Counted from the first letter of the stretch, positions 25,740-35,287 are shown. The stretch is DNA of 64,000 bases from Paenibacillus marchantiae (GCF_028771845.1 NZ_CP118270.1:4960001-5024000), one strand, 5' to 3'. Numbers and translations: made by a program. Notes: generated by a model not told the origin, from the sequence alone.

Positions 25740-25810
25740 GAAGCAGCCAACCAAGACTCTCGGGCGAAAGCTATAGCTTCCCGCAAAAATCTTAACGAAA
25801 GGGCTGCTTC
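25740..25810 (-). other. Long intergenic stem-loop between solute-binding and kinase genes
   Basis: GAAGCAGCC (25740-25748) pairs with GGCTGCTTC (25802-25810) around an inner hairpin with CGGGCGAAGCT-type pairing to AGCTTCCCG. It lacks a T-run, so it is more likely an mRNA processing or 3'-protecting structure that lets the solute-binding protein be made in excess of the enzymes. Confidence 0.5.
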
Positions 25811-25822
25811 CAACCATGACTT

Positions 25823-27466
25823 TTATTTCGCAGCTGCCATTTTCGCCTTATTCTCCTGCCATCTCGCTGTTTTGTACTTCAACAACTTGTCATAACCGGA
25901 TTTTTGCGCATCCGCCTCAGCCTTATCCAGAAGCGAAAGCACTTCCTGATCCGAGGTCGTGGAGCTTATCGCTTTAGCTCTAACTTGCTCATAGATCTCA
26001 AACACCCGCTGCGCAAAAATGCCTTCTTCCGAATCGCTTGCAGGATCCAGATTGGCGAACTCCGTAGTGTTCATCTGCGTCTTCCACGTAATCTCCGATT
26101 GCCAATACGTTTCAAAGTTTCGCTTCTCTGGCGGAAGTTTAGACTCGAATTTCATCTTAGAATTGTCCACATAGACTGTGTTACCGTTCCACTGAAAGTT
26201 GACGGTTGCGTTCATCAACTCATCACGACCTTTAGCATCGCTTGTGAATTTGTCGGTGAACAACGGCATATCCTCCTCGTCCGTTCCATCCCAATATAAT
26301 CCTTCTGGCCCCCACATAATCGTACGTTGGCCATCAGGACCTGTGAACCAATCCAAGAAGGCGAAGATGGCCTCTGGATCTTTGGCCGATTTCGTAATGA
26401 CGCTGACATTCCAGCCTAGCTGTTTATAATCACCCGGGAAAATCTTGTTGCGATCCAACTCCGCTTTGTGTACAGGCCATACCATGATGTAACCAGCATC
26501 CGGGTCTTGCGCTTTAAGCAGATTGTTGCCCTTGGAGCCAAACTCGGTGGGACTGGACGCCACATAAATGGCTACTTTGCCGTTGATAACCTTCTGCTCG
26601 ACCTGCTCCAGCTTCTGTGTGAAGGCATCCTGAGTGACAAGTTTTTCACGGTACAGACGGCTCATATACTGCAGCAGCTCACGATAGACAGGATCCGTGA
26701 ACAGCGATACGAGTTGATCCCCTTGTGGAACGGCGATCATACTGTTGAATGTATGTGGGCGATTTTCTGCAAACGCAGATACCATGATGTCCACTCCTGC
26801 AGCAGTTTGACCAACCTCCAGCGGAACAACATCTGGATACTTTGACTTCACTTGCTTCAAATAGACGTACAGATCCTCTGGTGTTTCCAGGCTCGGCGAG
26901 CCGAGTTCCTCGTAAATCTTCTTATTGACGAGATATCCTGCGTTGCCGTTTGGCTGCGTGGTATACCAGTTAGGGAACTGATATAGCTTACCGTCAGGTG
27001 AGCGAAGCAATTCGAGCGTAGACTCCCCAGCCCACTTTTTCAGATTGGGGTATTTATTCAGATAATCATCGAACGGGACCAACATCCCCTCAGAACGGAG
27101 CTTTTCGACATCCGCTCCACGATCCATCCATATAACATCCGGCAGTTCACCGGCCACGATCATGGTACTGAGCTTGTTCTTGGCGACGCCACCGGAGCTG
27201 ATCGGCACTACGTCGATCTTTTTATTCTCTTTGATCCACTTCGTCGAAGCATCTTTACCCCAATCCGGCATTGTGTACCAGTCATAATGGCCGTAGAATG
27301 AGAATTCCAGCGGTTTCTCTCCCAGTACAAAGGTATCCCCCGAGACTGGGTAATTCTTCTCTTGGCTTGCAGTATTACCTCCTGAACCCGAACATCCCAT
27401 TAAAGCCATGACAATGATAAGTGTGACTGACAAGCCAGAGAGAAGGTTCTTTTCCCCTTTTTTCAT
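25823..27466 (-). CDS. Sugar ABC transporter solute-binding lipoprotein
   Basis: The 547-residue lipoprotein has a lipobox ALMGC at about residue 25 and a Gly/Ser linker, and is then a family-1 extracellular solute-binding protein of the large LplA type: SGGVAKNKLSTMIVAGELPDVIW, the FDDYLNKYPNLKKW segment and PEDLYVYLKQVKSKYP. Such proteins bind oligosaccharides outside the membrane and deliver them to the two permeases encoded upstream. GGGAG precedes the ATG. The expected partner ATPase (MsmX-type, shared between systems) is not encoded here, which is usual for this group. Confidence 0.93.
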   Translation of the reverse strand: MKKGEKNLLSGLSVTLIIVMALMGCSGSGGNTASQEKNYPVSGDTFVLGEKPLEFSFYGHYDWYTMPDWGKDASTKWIKENKKIDVVPISSGGVAKNKLSTMIVAGELPDVIWMDRGADVEKLRSEGMLVPFDDYLNKYPNLKKWAGESTLELLRSPDGKLYQFPNWYTTQPNGNAGYLVNKKIYEELGSPSLETPEDLYVYLKQVKSKYPDVVPLEVGQTAAGVDIMVSAFAENRPHTFNSMIAVPQGDQLVSLFTDPVYRELLQYMSRLYREKLVTQDAFTQKLEQVEQKVINGKVAIYVASSPTEFGSKGNNLLKAQDPDAGYIMVWPVHKAELDRNKIFPGDYKQLGWNVSVITKSAKDPEAIFAFLDWFTGPDGQRTIMWGPEGLYWDGTDEEDMPLFTDKFTSDAKGRDELMNATVNFQWNGNTVYVDNSKMKFESKLPPEKRNFETYWQSEITWKTQMNTTEFANLDPASDSEEGIFAQRVFEIYEQVRAKAISSTTSDQEVLSLLDKAEADAQKSGYDKLLKYKTARWQENKAKMAAAK

Positions 27467-27538
27467 TATGAGTGCTCCCTTCGCGATTCATCTATGGTCA
27501 AAGCGGACGCTTAAAGCCTTGTCCGGGATTTGCTTGAA

Positions 27539-28432
27539 TTACTCCTTCAAAGAACCGATTAATACACCCTTCACAAAATATTTCTGTACGAATGGATAGA
27601 CGCAGAGGATTGGAATGGTTGCCACCATCATCGTCGACATGGACAACGATTTGGTAGTTACGGTTTTCATCGCGCTCATCCGGCCCTGTGCAGCAGCATC
27701 CATGTTCTGCATCTGTTCCATCATGATATTAGCATTAAGTATCTGCTGAAGCTTAGTTTGAATGGGTAGAAGATCCGTGTTAGATATGTAGATACTTGGC
27801 GCAAACCAATCATTCCAGTGATACACTGCCGTAAACAGCGACAGCGTAGCAATGACCGGTCCCGATAGAGGAAGTACGATTCGGATGAATACCCCCCAGT
27901 TCGAGGAACCGTCGATACGGGCGGACTCCTCAAGCCCGGGCGGGATACCCTTAAAGAACGTCCGGAATATGATCATATTCCACACGCTGATAATGCCTGG
28001 TATGACCATAACCCAAAAAGAGTTCATCAGACCCAGCTCCCGAATGAGCAAGTAGTTGGGTATAAGTCCGCCGCTGAAGTACATCGTTATGATGCAAGTT
28101 ACCATATAAAAGTTGCGACCCATTAATTCGCGTTTAGAAATGCCATAAGCTAATATGGCTGTTGCCACAATGGAGAGCAGTGTACCCAGCAACGTTCGGA
28201 GCACCGAGATGATGAAACCGTCAATCAGTCGCTCATCCTTAAACACCACATGATAATTTTCAAGCGTGAATTCACGCGGCCAGAATGTAATGCCGCCCTG
28301 CATCGTATCTGTCCCGGAGTTAAATGAAATGGCGGCAGCGTTCCAGAACGGATATAACGCAATAAATGTAAACAAAGCCAATAAGAAGTAAATTATGCCA
28401 ACAAACCATCGATCCCCATTCGACAGCCTCAT
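27539..28432 (-). CDS. Sugar ABC transporter permease (LplC-like)
   Basis: Six-helix binding-protein-dependent permease of about 297 residues. The EAA loop that docks the ATPase is GLEESARIDGSSNWGVFIRIVLPLSGP. The N-terminal ALYPFWNAAAISFN and the C-terminal FVQKYFVKGVLIGSLKE end are characteristic of the LplC/YtcP subgroup. The start is the ATG at 28432 with GGGGGAGAG upstream; the frame is open for a further 78 codons that overlap the preceding permease gene in another frame and are not coding. The gap to the partner permease is 22 bases. Confidence 0.93.
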   Translation of the reverse strand: MRLSNGDRWFVGIIYFLLALFTFIALYPFWNAAAISFNSGTDTMQGGITFWPREFTLENYHVVFKDERLIDGFIISVLRTLLGTLLSIVATAILAYGISKRELMGRNFYMVTCIITMYFSGGLIPNYLLIRELGLMNSFWVMVIPGIISVWNMIIFRTFFKGIPPGLEESARIDGSSNWGVFIRIVLPLSGPVIATLSLFTAVYHWNDWFAPSIYISNTDLLPIQTKLQQILNANIMMEQMQNMDAAAQGRMSAMKTVTTKSLSMSTMMVATIPILCVYPFVQKYFVKGVLIGSLKE

Positions 28433-28454
28433 GTGTATCTCTCCCCCTTCTCTC

Positions 28455-29408
28455 CTACCAAAGGCTGTTCCCCGATCGACGAGCCCAATAGTTGGCTCCG
28501 GACAATAACACAACGCTGATGATGGCCTTAAACAGCCCTGCCGCCGTTGCGTAGGAGTATCTGCTGTTCTGAATGCCAATTCGATATACATAGGTGTCCA
28601 GCACGTCGCTGACATCTCGCAAAACCGGATTGCCTCCCAGCAGCAATATGTCCTCAAATCCTGCATTTAGGAAATTACCGATTGCCAGAATCGAGAACAC
28701 AACGATAATTGGCATAATGGACGGAATAGTGATGGAAAAAATCTGCTTCAGACGGCTCGCACCATCAATCGAAGCCGCTTCATACAGCTGGGGATTGATG
28801 CCCGCAATTGCCGCCAGATACACAATGGAGGAGAAACCAATCTCCTTCCACACATTCGTTACGGTCAAAATACTCCAAAAGTACTTTGGCTCCGACAGAA
28901 AGTTAATCGGCTCATCGATAAGACTCAGCTTCTGCAGCAGTATGTTTAGGCTGCCGTTGTCCGTAGACAAGATGGAGATCACAAAGCCCGATACGATGAC
29001 CCACGACAAAAAGTGAGGCAAATAGCTGATCGTTTGAACAATTCTTTTGAAAGAATGTTTCCCTACTTCATTGAGCATCACCGCGAGAAGGATGGGGGCA
29101 GGAAACCCGATGCACAGTTTAAGCATGCCAATGACGAAAGTATTCCGCATAATGGTCCAAAACTCCGGCGTCCCGAAAAACGCCTCAAAATGTTTGAAGC
29201 CTACCCAGGGACTATTCAGAAACCCTTTGAATAAACTGTAGTCCTGAAACGCCATCAGCACTCCGTACATGGGAATGTAGCTGAAGACCAGGATAAACAT
29301 CATGGCCGGAAGCACCATAAGTTGAATATCCCATTGCTTCAGAAAGCGGTGCAGGTGACTTTTCTTAACAAGCGGCTTCGTTTTGCTGCTCATCTCCACT
29401 TGCGGCAT
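28455..29408 (-). CDS. Sugar ABC transporter permease (LplB-like)
   Basis: Partner permease with six membrane helices and the EAA loop YEAASIDGASRLKQIFSITIPSI. LPAMMFILVFSYIPMYGVLMAF in the first helix and the C-terminal AAGLFKAIISVVLL-GANYWAR are typical of LplB/YteP. I start it at the second ATG of the MPMP sequence (29408), because AGGGGAG lies 7 bases before it and directly abuts the first ATG. It is the first structural gene of the transport operon, 134 bases downstream of the AraC gene. Confidence 0.92.
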   Translation of the reverse strand: MPQVEMSSKTKPLVKKSHLHRFLKQWDIQLMVLPAMMFILVFSYIPMYGVLMAFQDYSLFKGFLNSPWVGFKHFEAFFGTPEFWTIMRNTFVIGMLKLCIGFPAPILLAVMLNEVGKHSFKRIVQTISYLPHFLSWVIVSGFVISILSTDNGSLNILLQKLSLIDEPINFLSEPKYFWSILTVTNVWKEIGFSSIVYLAAIAGINPQLYEAASIDGASRLKQIFSITIPSIMPIIVVFSILAIGNFLNAGFEDILLLGGNPVLRDVSDVLDTYVYRIGIQNSRYSYATAAGLFKAIISVVLLSGANYWARRSGNSLW

Positions 29409-29541
29409 TGGCATCTCCCCTTTTTAATTTAGTGTTAGATTTATTAACATAATTATGAGATGCTTGCCACTTCATTGTATCTCCTGCACCAGTTCATTTC
29501 TCTGCTAAAACCAGTAAAATATAGCACTATATTACTGATTT

Positions 29542-30420
29542 CTAGGGATTTTGCTTTTGTGAAGTCTTCGGCGTCATGCCGATGTGCTTTTTAAACAGCC
29601 GATTAAAGTTGGTCAGCGTGCGGAAGCCACATTCCAGAGCAATATCCATTACCTTCATATGGCCTCCCTCCAGCATTGTGACAGCTTGTTCCAGTCGAAT
29701 ATGGATCAGGTACAGCATCGGAGGCATGCCGACCGCGCGTTTGAATATTTCGCTGAACCTTGAAGGACTGAGATAGACAAGAGAGGCCAGCTCCTCCAGC
29801 GTCCATGGATGGGCGAAGTTTTGTTCCATAACCATAATCACCTGACGTATTTTCTCATACTGTCTCTCACTGATGAGGTGTTGACTACCGCAAATCCCCT
29901 CTATTCGACACTCCCGATTTACTATAGTCAGAAACTGGAGTATAAGCGAATATACAACCGTAGCGTAGGAACGCTGCTCCCTCTCATGCTCCAATTGGAG
30001 TTCAAGAAGAAGTGACCGCAGTCTGTCCATGGCCGGATGATCACGGTGGATTAGATTCGTGTAATGTTTGTCTATGTCGCGGAACGGGCTGAATAGCTCC
30101 GGATCGAATCGGAGGTTATGAATAAACCAGGTCGAATCGAACGTAATGACAGTCATGACAAGATCCTTCGTTTCGTAAGCGCAGTGAAGATCATTCGAAT
30201 TGATGAGCAGCACATCTCCCTGCTGGAAATCAAATTTTTGACCGTTGATGATGTAGTAGCCCGTGCCGGATTTGATATAATTAATCTCCAGAACATTATG
30301 CCAATGAAGCTTTTGATAATGGATAGTCACACCAATCGTGTCGCCGATATAAACTGGATAATTCTTATTCATTTTTACCTTTTCCTTCGGAACCACTTCT
30401 TCCCTCATGATAGATGGCAT
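29542..30420 (-). CDS. AraC-family regulator of the beta-glucan locus
   Basis: Two-domain regulator of 292 residues. The N-terminal cupin sensor shows KLHWHNVLEINYIKSGTGYY and FDFQQGDVLLINSNDLH; the C-terminal double helix-turn-helix shows WTLEELASLVYLSPSRFSEIFKRAVG and MDIALECGFRTLTNFNRLFKKHIGMTP. It precedes the importer operon on the same strand, so it is the likely activator of uptake and degradation. GGGGGGAG stands 6 bases before the ATG, and a perfect cre sequence lies 25 bases upstream, placing the regulator itself under catabolite control. Confidence 0.9.
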   Translation of the reverse strand: MPSIMREEVVPKEKVKMNKNYPVYIGDTIGVTIHYQKLHWHNVLEINYIKSGTGYYIINGQKFDFQQGDVLLINSNDLHCAYETKDLVMTVITFDSTWFIHNLRFDPELFSPFRDIDKHYTNLIHRDHPAMDRLRSLLLELQLEHEREQRSYATVVYSLILQFLTIVNRECRIEGICGSQHLISERQYEKIRQVIMVMEQNFAHPWTLEELASLVYLSPSRFSEIFKRAVGMPPMLYLIHIRLEQAVTMLEGGHMKVMDIALECGFRTLTNFNRLFKKHIGMTPKTSQKQNP

Positions 30421-30444
30421 TCATAACTCCCCCCACAACTTTTA

Positions 30445-30459
30445 TTGTAAGCGCTACCA
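30445..30459. promoter_or_regulatory. cre site (CcpA) upstream of the AraC gene
   Basis: TTGTAAGCGCTACCA satisfies every fixed position of the Bacillus cre consensus WTGNAANCGNWNNCW. Confidence 0.7.
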
Positions 30460-30509
30460 AATACATATCTTGTAAAAAACTCTATCACCTATATTCCATT
30501 GTTGTAAAT

Positions 30510-30584
30510 AAAAAAGCTATCCCAAGAGCCACTACTGACCCGGGACAGCTTTTTAAAAGGTCACTACAGAGTAAACTCTGTAGT
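30510..30584 (-). terminator. Tandem terminators between lichenase and araC
   Basis: Two hairpins in series. CACTACAGAGT/ACTCTGTAGTG (30561-30584) is perfect, and AAAAAGCT-TCCC/GGGA-AGCTTTTT (30510-30553) is followed by T on the minus strand. They separate the lichenase gene from the regulator. Confidence 0.85.
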
Positions 30585-30710
30585 GCCTTTCATATACACC
30601 TTATCGCTGCTAATTCTTCAGGACTTCAACTTCTGCCATACCGTTCAGAGTTATATTCTGATTATTTCACCTTATTTGTAAGTTTCGTTATAAATTCCAT
30701 CTTTTGAACG

Positions 30711-31481
30711 TCAGTTGGCCGGTTTAAATTTGATCCAATCAAAATAGGCCCGTACCGGCATTCCTGGGTAATTGAATTTTCCTGTCCATATTTCAGCCGG
30801 TCCCGAGCCCGACCACAGATTAACCATGATATAGCCAGGACTGGTCGGAAGTGTTCCGCGTGATCCATTCTCCGTGTGGACCAGTTTACCGTCTACATAC
30901 CACTTAATGGATGATGGCGACCATTCGAACGCATAATTATGAAAATCGAGAGAGGCATCAAACCCCAGATTGATAATCGTGCTATGCTGGCCTACGCCAT
31001 TCGTAAAATAATTAGTTTCCATCTTCGTCGTGTCTTTGCCCAAAATTTCAATGTCGATTTCGTCATTGGATGTACCTGTTCCTTGCCCGGAATACGTGAA
31101 GAGGCTTGTGACAAGACCGACTCCTGAGGCCGCTTTTAAACGTGCTTCAACCCGGCCATAGCCATACTTCACATGGGTCGAATATTCAGCGGAAGCATAA
31201 TTTTTCCCCGAGCAACTGGCGGGACACCCAGTATTGTCAAGTCGCAGAGCCATAATTCCATTCACGAATTCCTGATTAACCGCCTTCCAGCCCACTCCGA
31301 AATCTGGACCATTAGCCCATCCATCTGAGGTATAGAACAAATTAGGATTCACGCCGTTTAAAGGTTCGTTAAAAGCAATGTCTGCCGCCGACGCTTGAAT
31401 GGGTAATAGCATCGCGCATATCAGGCCACTTGCCATTAACACGGCCGACATTTTCTTTCTAAAATCCATTAACTTTTTCAT
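30711..31481 (-). CDS. Secreted GH16 lichenase (beta-1,3-1,4-glucanase)
   Basis: GH16 retaining endoglucanase. The active-site strand is DEIDIEILGKDTTKMETNY, with nucleophile Glu, assisting Asp and acid/base Glu in the E-x-D-x-E order of lichenases. Upstream lies YGYGRVEARLKAASGVGLVTS and downstream FHNYAFEWSPSSIKWYVDG, both conserved. The signal peptide ends LPIQASA. The start is the ATG at 31481 with GAGGTG 6 bases upstream. The mature enzyme of about 220 residues is the usual size, with no carbohydrate-binding module. It produces the oligosaccharides that the neighbouring importer probably takes up. Confidence 0.93.
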   Translation of the reverse strand: MKKLMDFRKKMSAVLMASGLICAMLLPIQASAADIAFNEPLNGVNPNLFYTSDGWANGPDFGVGWKAVNQEFVNGIMALRLDNTGCPASCSGKNYASAEYSTHVKYGYGRVEARLKAASGVGLVTSLFTYSGQGTGTSNDEIDIEILGKDTTKMETNYFTNGVGQHSTIINLGFDASLDFHNYAFEWSPSSIKWYVDGKLVHTENGSRGTLPTSPGYIMVNLWSGSGPAEIWTGKFNYPGMPVRAYFDWIKFKPAN

Positions 31482-32009
31482 GAACAACACCTCTTCCTTG
31501 GGATGTAATTAAGAAAACATAAGCACGACAAGTTAAGCATTTCTGGGATTCCGGAATGAATAATTCCATCCTGAATCAACTTCATACTACATGTAAAAAT
31601 GTAGTAAATCTCAATCATTTCAATGATTAAACTGCACTATTTAACGGTTTTTCGCATCAGTCCATTAGTTAAAAGGCTACAAACAGCCTATAGTTCCTTC
31701 CTGTTACGGTCTTCTTCAGCCTTCTTATCTCTAATCTTAGGTAGCGACCTGCGATACTATTTTGCAAATATTCTCGGAAATCTGTGCATATTGGAGCACT
31801 ATAGTGACGCTATTGCCAATGAACTGTCCTGTCGGTTAGTTAAACAAGAAGACAGCCGATCGTGATCGGCTGTCTTCTTGTTTTTTTGCTCTATCGTGTC
31901 CCGTTTGCTTAATGATGTGTGTTGCTTTATTTCTTGTATCATGTATTCAACGAATGCTAAAAAAATTTGTAAGTCAACATTACTATTATCTATCTGTTTC
32001 TCTTTTATC
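31482..32009. other. Intergenic region with a strong plus-strand terminator
   Basis: No gene is supported over these 530 bases. At 31842-31888 the arms AACAAGAAGACAGCCGATC and its complement form a perfect 19-bp stem followed by seven T on the plus strand, although no plus-strand gene lies upstream. It may mark a lost gene. Confidence 0.5.
31842..31888 (+). terminator. Orphan strong terminator
   Basis: Perfect 19-bp stem at 31843-31861 with 31864-31882, then a run of T. It also faces convergently toward the GNAT gene end at 32010. Confidence 0.8.
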
Positions 32010-32900
32010 TTAGTTAAGATCCATATTTCGCATCATGAGCACTTGCTCAACATTCGTTGTGAAACCTAATTTTAGCAATAGATCGTTCAGAGGTTGATTG
32101 GATTTACGCAGGTTAGATGTCCCTCGTCTGCAAACATAGTCTAACGGGGCGAACAGTTCACTGAGTGCAAGCTTATAAATCTCCTCTGCATCTTCCCGCC
32201 CTGGAAGGACCTCACATTGATAGAGCGAAATGGTTACCATTTTACCCTCATGATCAAATGTTCGCTTATACAACGCATAGCATACAGGCTCGCTATCTTG
32301 TCTAATGATTATAGATTCACCCTCCTTCATGCTAGGCCATTGTGTCTGCCAAGCGGATAAACCTCGATAGAAGTCTAGCGCATATACATCACGGGGCAAT
32401 CCTTTGGTGATAGAAAAGGGATGCTCAACAGATCGCTTTAATAATTGGGGATCTATTGTACCCGTATGTTGTAAAATCATTAATCGATCCGTAATTTCAT
32501 ACCCCACATACTGATATAGCTTGATCGCACTCTCATTCTGCGTGAGCGCTTCAAGTAACGCAAGTTCCACGCCTTGTTCTCGGTACAACTCTAGATTTCT
32601 TAACATGAGCGCTCTGCCAATGCCCTGCCCTCTAAATGCAGGCGCAATACCTGTCCCACCGTTCCATGCCACTTTCTTTCCATCTACGTCACGAAATCCA
32701 TTCATGACAAACCCTGCAGGTTCACCATCCACATAAATAGCGAGTGAATTCTCCAAGGAAAGTCCTTCGTTAACAACCCTGGTCATCAAAGCATCAATCG
32801 TCATGACCATCTGTATAAAATAGCCCTCGAATCCTAGATTCCAAATACGTACATTTTCCTCCATCGATAGCTCACTTAGTTTCCTAAACGTCATTGTCAT
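32010..32900 (-). CDS. GNAT acetyltransferase (two-domain type)
   Basis: The N-terminal half is a standard GNAT domain: GTGIAPAFRGQGIGRALMLRN is the acetyl-CoA motif A and ALTQNESAIKLYQYVGYEI is motif B. The second half of about 130 residues, from roughly residue 165 on, resembles a degenerate GNAT copy, as in tandem-GNAT proteins. I start it at the ATG at 32900 with AGAGAGG upstream; the frame extends back to 32957. The substrate is unknown. It stands alone between the lichenase region and an AraC-type regulator. Confidence 0.82.
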   Translation of the reverse strand: MTMTFRKLSELSMEENVRIWNLGFEGYFIQMVMTIDALMTRVVNEGLSLENSLAIYVDGEPAGFVMNGFRDVDGKKVAWNGGTGIAPAFRGQGIGRALMLRNLELYREQGVELALLEALTQNESAIKLYQYVGYEITDRLMILQHTGTIDPQLLKRSVEHPFSITKGLPRDVYALDFYRGLSAWQTQWPSMKEGESIIIRQDSEPVCYALYKRTFDHEGKMVTISLYQCEVLPGREDAEEIYKLALSELFAPLDYVCRRGTSNLRKSNQPLNDLLLKLGFTTNVEQVLMMRNMDLN

Positions 32901-33068
32901 AAGTACAAACCTCTCTTTTACTTCGTTTAATGTGATCATTTTCGTATTTTCGCCCAACCTATATGCATTCTACTTTAACCGCTCGATAATGAAAAGTAAG
33001 GGAGCCATGGTCGAGTCGAACAACTAGACCTTTCCAATTCAAGAGTCACAGATTATAAAGAAATAGAA

Positions 33069-33953
33069 CTAAGATATTTTTCTTACAGCAAAACATAGCT
33101 CAACAAAATTCAGACCATCTTTACCTCCAGTAATTTCAAATTCCATTCCGTCTAACTGTTCATATCCTGTAGTAGGAAGCCATTCAGAAAAGAATCGTCT
33201 ATATAATGTTTCAATGGTTTCATCGAATTTATCCCATGTAAAGGGATCAGATGAAAAGATCGCCCACGTATGTGCTGGTATCGTTATACTTGTATACCCC
33301 TCGGCTTTACTTGTTTCATCTTTAAATGCACACAGCATGTATGGGAAAGTATCCTCTCCAGTTTTTTTGTAGCTACAAGCAGCATGTACTTTATGATAAT
33401 ACGGATTCACAAGATCTGGAAGGTCACTGGCATTTGCAGCAAGTCTTTCAACCTCGCCGTTTTCGTGGCTTTGCTTCCATAACTCTGCCGGAGTCTCTAT
33501 CCCGTTTAATTGAAAAACTTTCTCAATTCCAAATATTTGAAAGGTTTCTTTTGTTTCGATACGATAGTTCATAGGCTCTTCCCCTTTAATTGAAATAAGG
33601 AAGGAAAGCCGAGGATAGGCTTTGAGAACAGTCCCTTCTTCACGGGCCATTGCTGGATTAACACCATGCAACGATTGAAAAGCCCTTGCGAATGAAACTG
33701 GTGATTCATAACCATACTTTATGGCAATATCAACAACTCTCATATCACTATTCTGCAATTCAATTGCAGCAAGCGTAAGCCGTCTTCTTCTTATGTATTC
33801 TGCAAGTGAAACATTTGTAATGAATGAGAACATTCTCTGAAACTGATGTGAAGAACAACAAGCACATTGAGCAATTTCCTTCAATTCGATCTCACCGACT
33901 AGATTGATTTCAATATAATCCAATGCCCGATTCATCCTCATAAGCCAATCCAT
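33069..33953 (-). CDS. AraC-type regulator with GyrI-like effector domain (copy 1)
   Basis: The DNA-binding half comes first: two helix-turn-helix units, VGEIELKEIAQCACCSSHQF and MRVVDIAIKYGYESPVSFAR, then the family end FQSLHGVNPA. A GyrI-like/Rob-type small-molecule-binding domain follows from about residue 128 (MNYRIETKETFQIFGIEKV to the end, with ITIPAHTWAIFSSD and FFSEWLPTTGYEQLDG). Proteins of this build sense amphipathic compounds and turn on efflux or detoxification. GAGGAGG precedes the ATG. A paralogue with the same order of domains lies 3.4 kb away at 37345. Confidence 0.88.
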   Translation of the reverse strand: MDWLMRMNRALDYIEINLVGEIELKEIAQCACCSSHQFQRMFSFITNVSLAEYIRRRRLTLAAIELQNSDMRVVDIAIKYGYESPVSFARAFQSLHGVNPAMAREEGTVLKAYPRLSFLISIKGEEPMNYRIETKETFQIFGIEKVFQLNGIETPAELWKQSHENGEVERLAANASDLPDLVNPYYHKVHAACSYKKTGEDTFPYMLCAFKDETSKAEGYTSITIPAHTWAIFSSDPFTWDKFDETIETLYRRFFSEWLPTTGYEQLDGMEFEITGGKDGLNFVELCFAVRKIS

Positions 33954-34228
33954 CTGATCCCTCCTCTTAACAAAAGTATAGTTGTACTAGGGTTTCATAT
34001 CGCAACTTTTTGTGCACAATTAAGTTTCTTATCCGTCGAAAAGTTTATGTCGTTATAAGTCCTCAGAACGTTGAGAGATCTCCAACTAATCTGCACGTTA
34101 GATTAATGTATTAGCGGCGGATAAATCTTTGAATACATACCTAATCGTTATAAGCTCACGTACTTGTCCCTCGACTTTAGTTCGAAAGAAGGAAAAATTT
34201 GACTCCTTAAAACCAAAAATATTAAAAT
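33954..34228. other. Gap without a supported gene
   Basis: No protein-coding frame or clear terminator was found between the AraC-GyrI gene and the small membrane protein. Confidence 0.4.
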
Positions 34229-34564
34229 TTATCCGAAATATTGAAGAATTAACTGGTATATTGCTATAGAAAGCCCTAAAATACTCGCTTTCATCTTAGA
34301 AGGATGATTTCTTTCGCTGCGAAACAAGTAAAAGAAAACCGCTATAAATCCTAAGGGAATCCATAACTGAAAGACACCTTCTGTTGTAGCACGAGAATAA
34401 ATGGAAGTAATGAAAGTACTAATTAAAAAGTAAAAGAAAACCGTAAAACGTCTTGTTTCTAATTGCTTGCTCCACCTTATTAAAAAGAAAATAATAATTA
34501 TTGCGATAATTGTAATGTGTAAAGGGGGTAGAAGAATAGCAGCGTCCCCAAACTTGAATTCCAT
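34229..34564 (-). CDS. Small membrane protein, 111 aa, copy B
   Basis: Second copy of the gene at 671, about 84% identical in protein, with the same length, the same RWSKQLETRR loop and the same LILQYFG end. GAGGAGG lies before the ATG, as in copy A. The two copies sit in different gene neighbourhoods about 33.5 kb apart in the same orientation. The family is not recognised; a three-helix membrane topology is the only visible property. Confidence 0.7.
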   Translation of the reverse strand: MEFKFGDAAILLPPLHITIIAIIIIFFLIRWSKQLETRRFTVFFYFLISTFITSIYSRATTEGVFQLWIPLGFIAVFFYLFRSERNHPSKMKASILGLSIAIYQLILQYFG

Positions 34565-34713
34565 TCTACATCGTCCTCCTCATCTTTAATACATCGCCAA
34601 ATTTGATCAATATGCAAATCTTGATCAAATTCAAACTGCATATACAGCTATCTTAAGATAGATTAAGAATTAATTACAGGTTAAAGAAGGCCCCACTACA
34701 TTTATTCCGAACT

Positions 34714-34853
34714 TCAAATTAATCTGTTGTAGTTGGACAATAGTTGATGCATGACTATTTCGGCCATATCTTCGGGGGATTCGCGTTGGTTATTCTTAAT
34801 CCACTGGACCAGCACACCAATCGATGAACCAACATAATGAAAAAATAAGTGAA
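34714..34853 (-). pseudogene. TetR-family regulator remnant (C-terminal end)
   Basis: On the minus strand the frame ending with TGA at 34714-34716 reads LHLFFHYVGSSIGVLVQWIK, then ESPEDMAEIVMHQLL, which fits the last helices of TetR/AcrR regulators (family pattern F.F.GSSIGVLV.W). No DNA-binding domain remains: the upstream sequence belongs to a truncated esterase on the other strand. The regulator was therefore cut by the same rearrangement that damaged the esterase. Confidence 0.6.
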
Positions 34854-35117
34854 GACAGCTTATATTTAAATGTATGGTTAGGTGCTAAATCAGATCAGAA
34901 GAAGCAGCCAGTATTGGTATACATCCATGGAGGGGCATTTAAAAACGGATCAGGTTCCATGGACTTGTACAACGGCGAAAACATGGCAAAAAAGGGGGTT
35001 GTATTCGTAACGATTAATTACCGACTCGGTATTTTCGGCTTTACGTATTGGGTAAATTTCGCCAAGAGTGGCGACCCTAACGATGATACACTACCATTTT
35101 GGGCGCCATTGAATTAA
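34824..35117 (+). pseudogene. Type-B carboxylesterase with large internal deletion
   Basis: The first 70 codons read the N-terminal core of carboxylesterase B: SEDSLYLNVWLGAK, the oxyanion-hole strand PVLVYIHGGAFKNGSGS and VVFVTINYRLGIFGF. The frame then jumps directly into TYWVNFAKSGDPNDDTLPFW, which is the C-terminal end of the same family. About 350-400 residues, including the catalytic Ser and His, are missing without loss of frame. The N-terminal end abuts the TetR remnant. It is a deletion derivative and cannot be an active esterase. Confidence 0.8.
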
Positions 35118-35287
35118 GATCTTCATTTAAAGAATAAAAGACATTTGTAAAAGTTTCCGATTATGAGAGAAGAATCTACAATTACACCCTGTATGATCAA
35201 TTCGATAAGCTTTCAACTCCTCTGTTATTTCCGGATACAACCAAGTTTCTTGTCTTGTCTCAGAATAAGAACTTAATATTATGTAGC

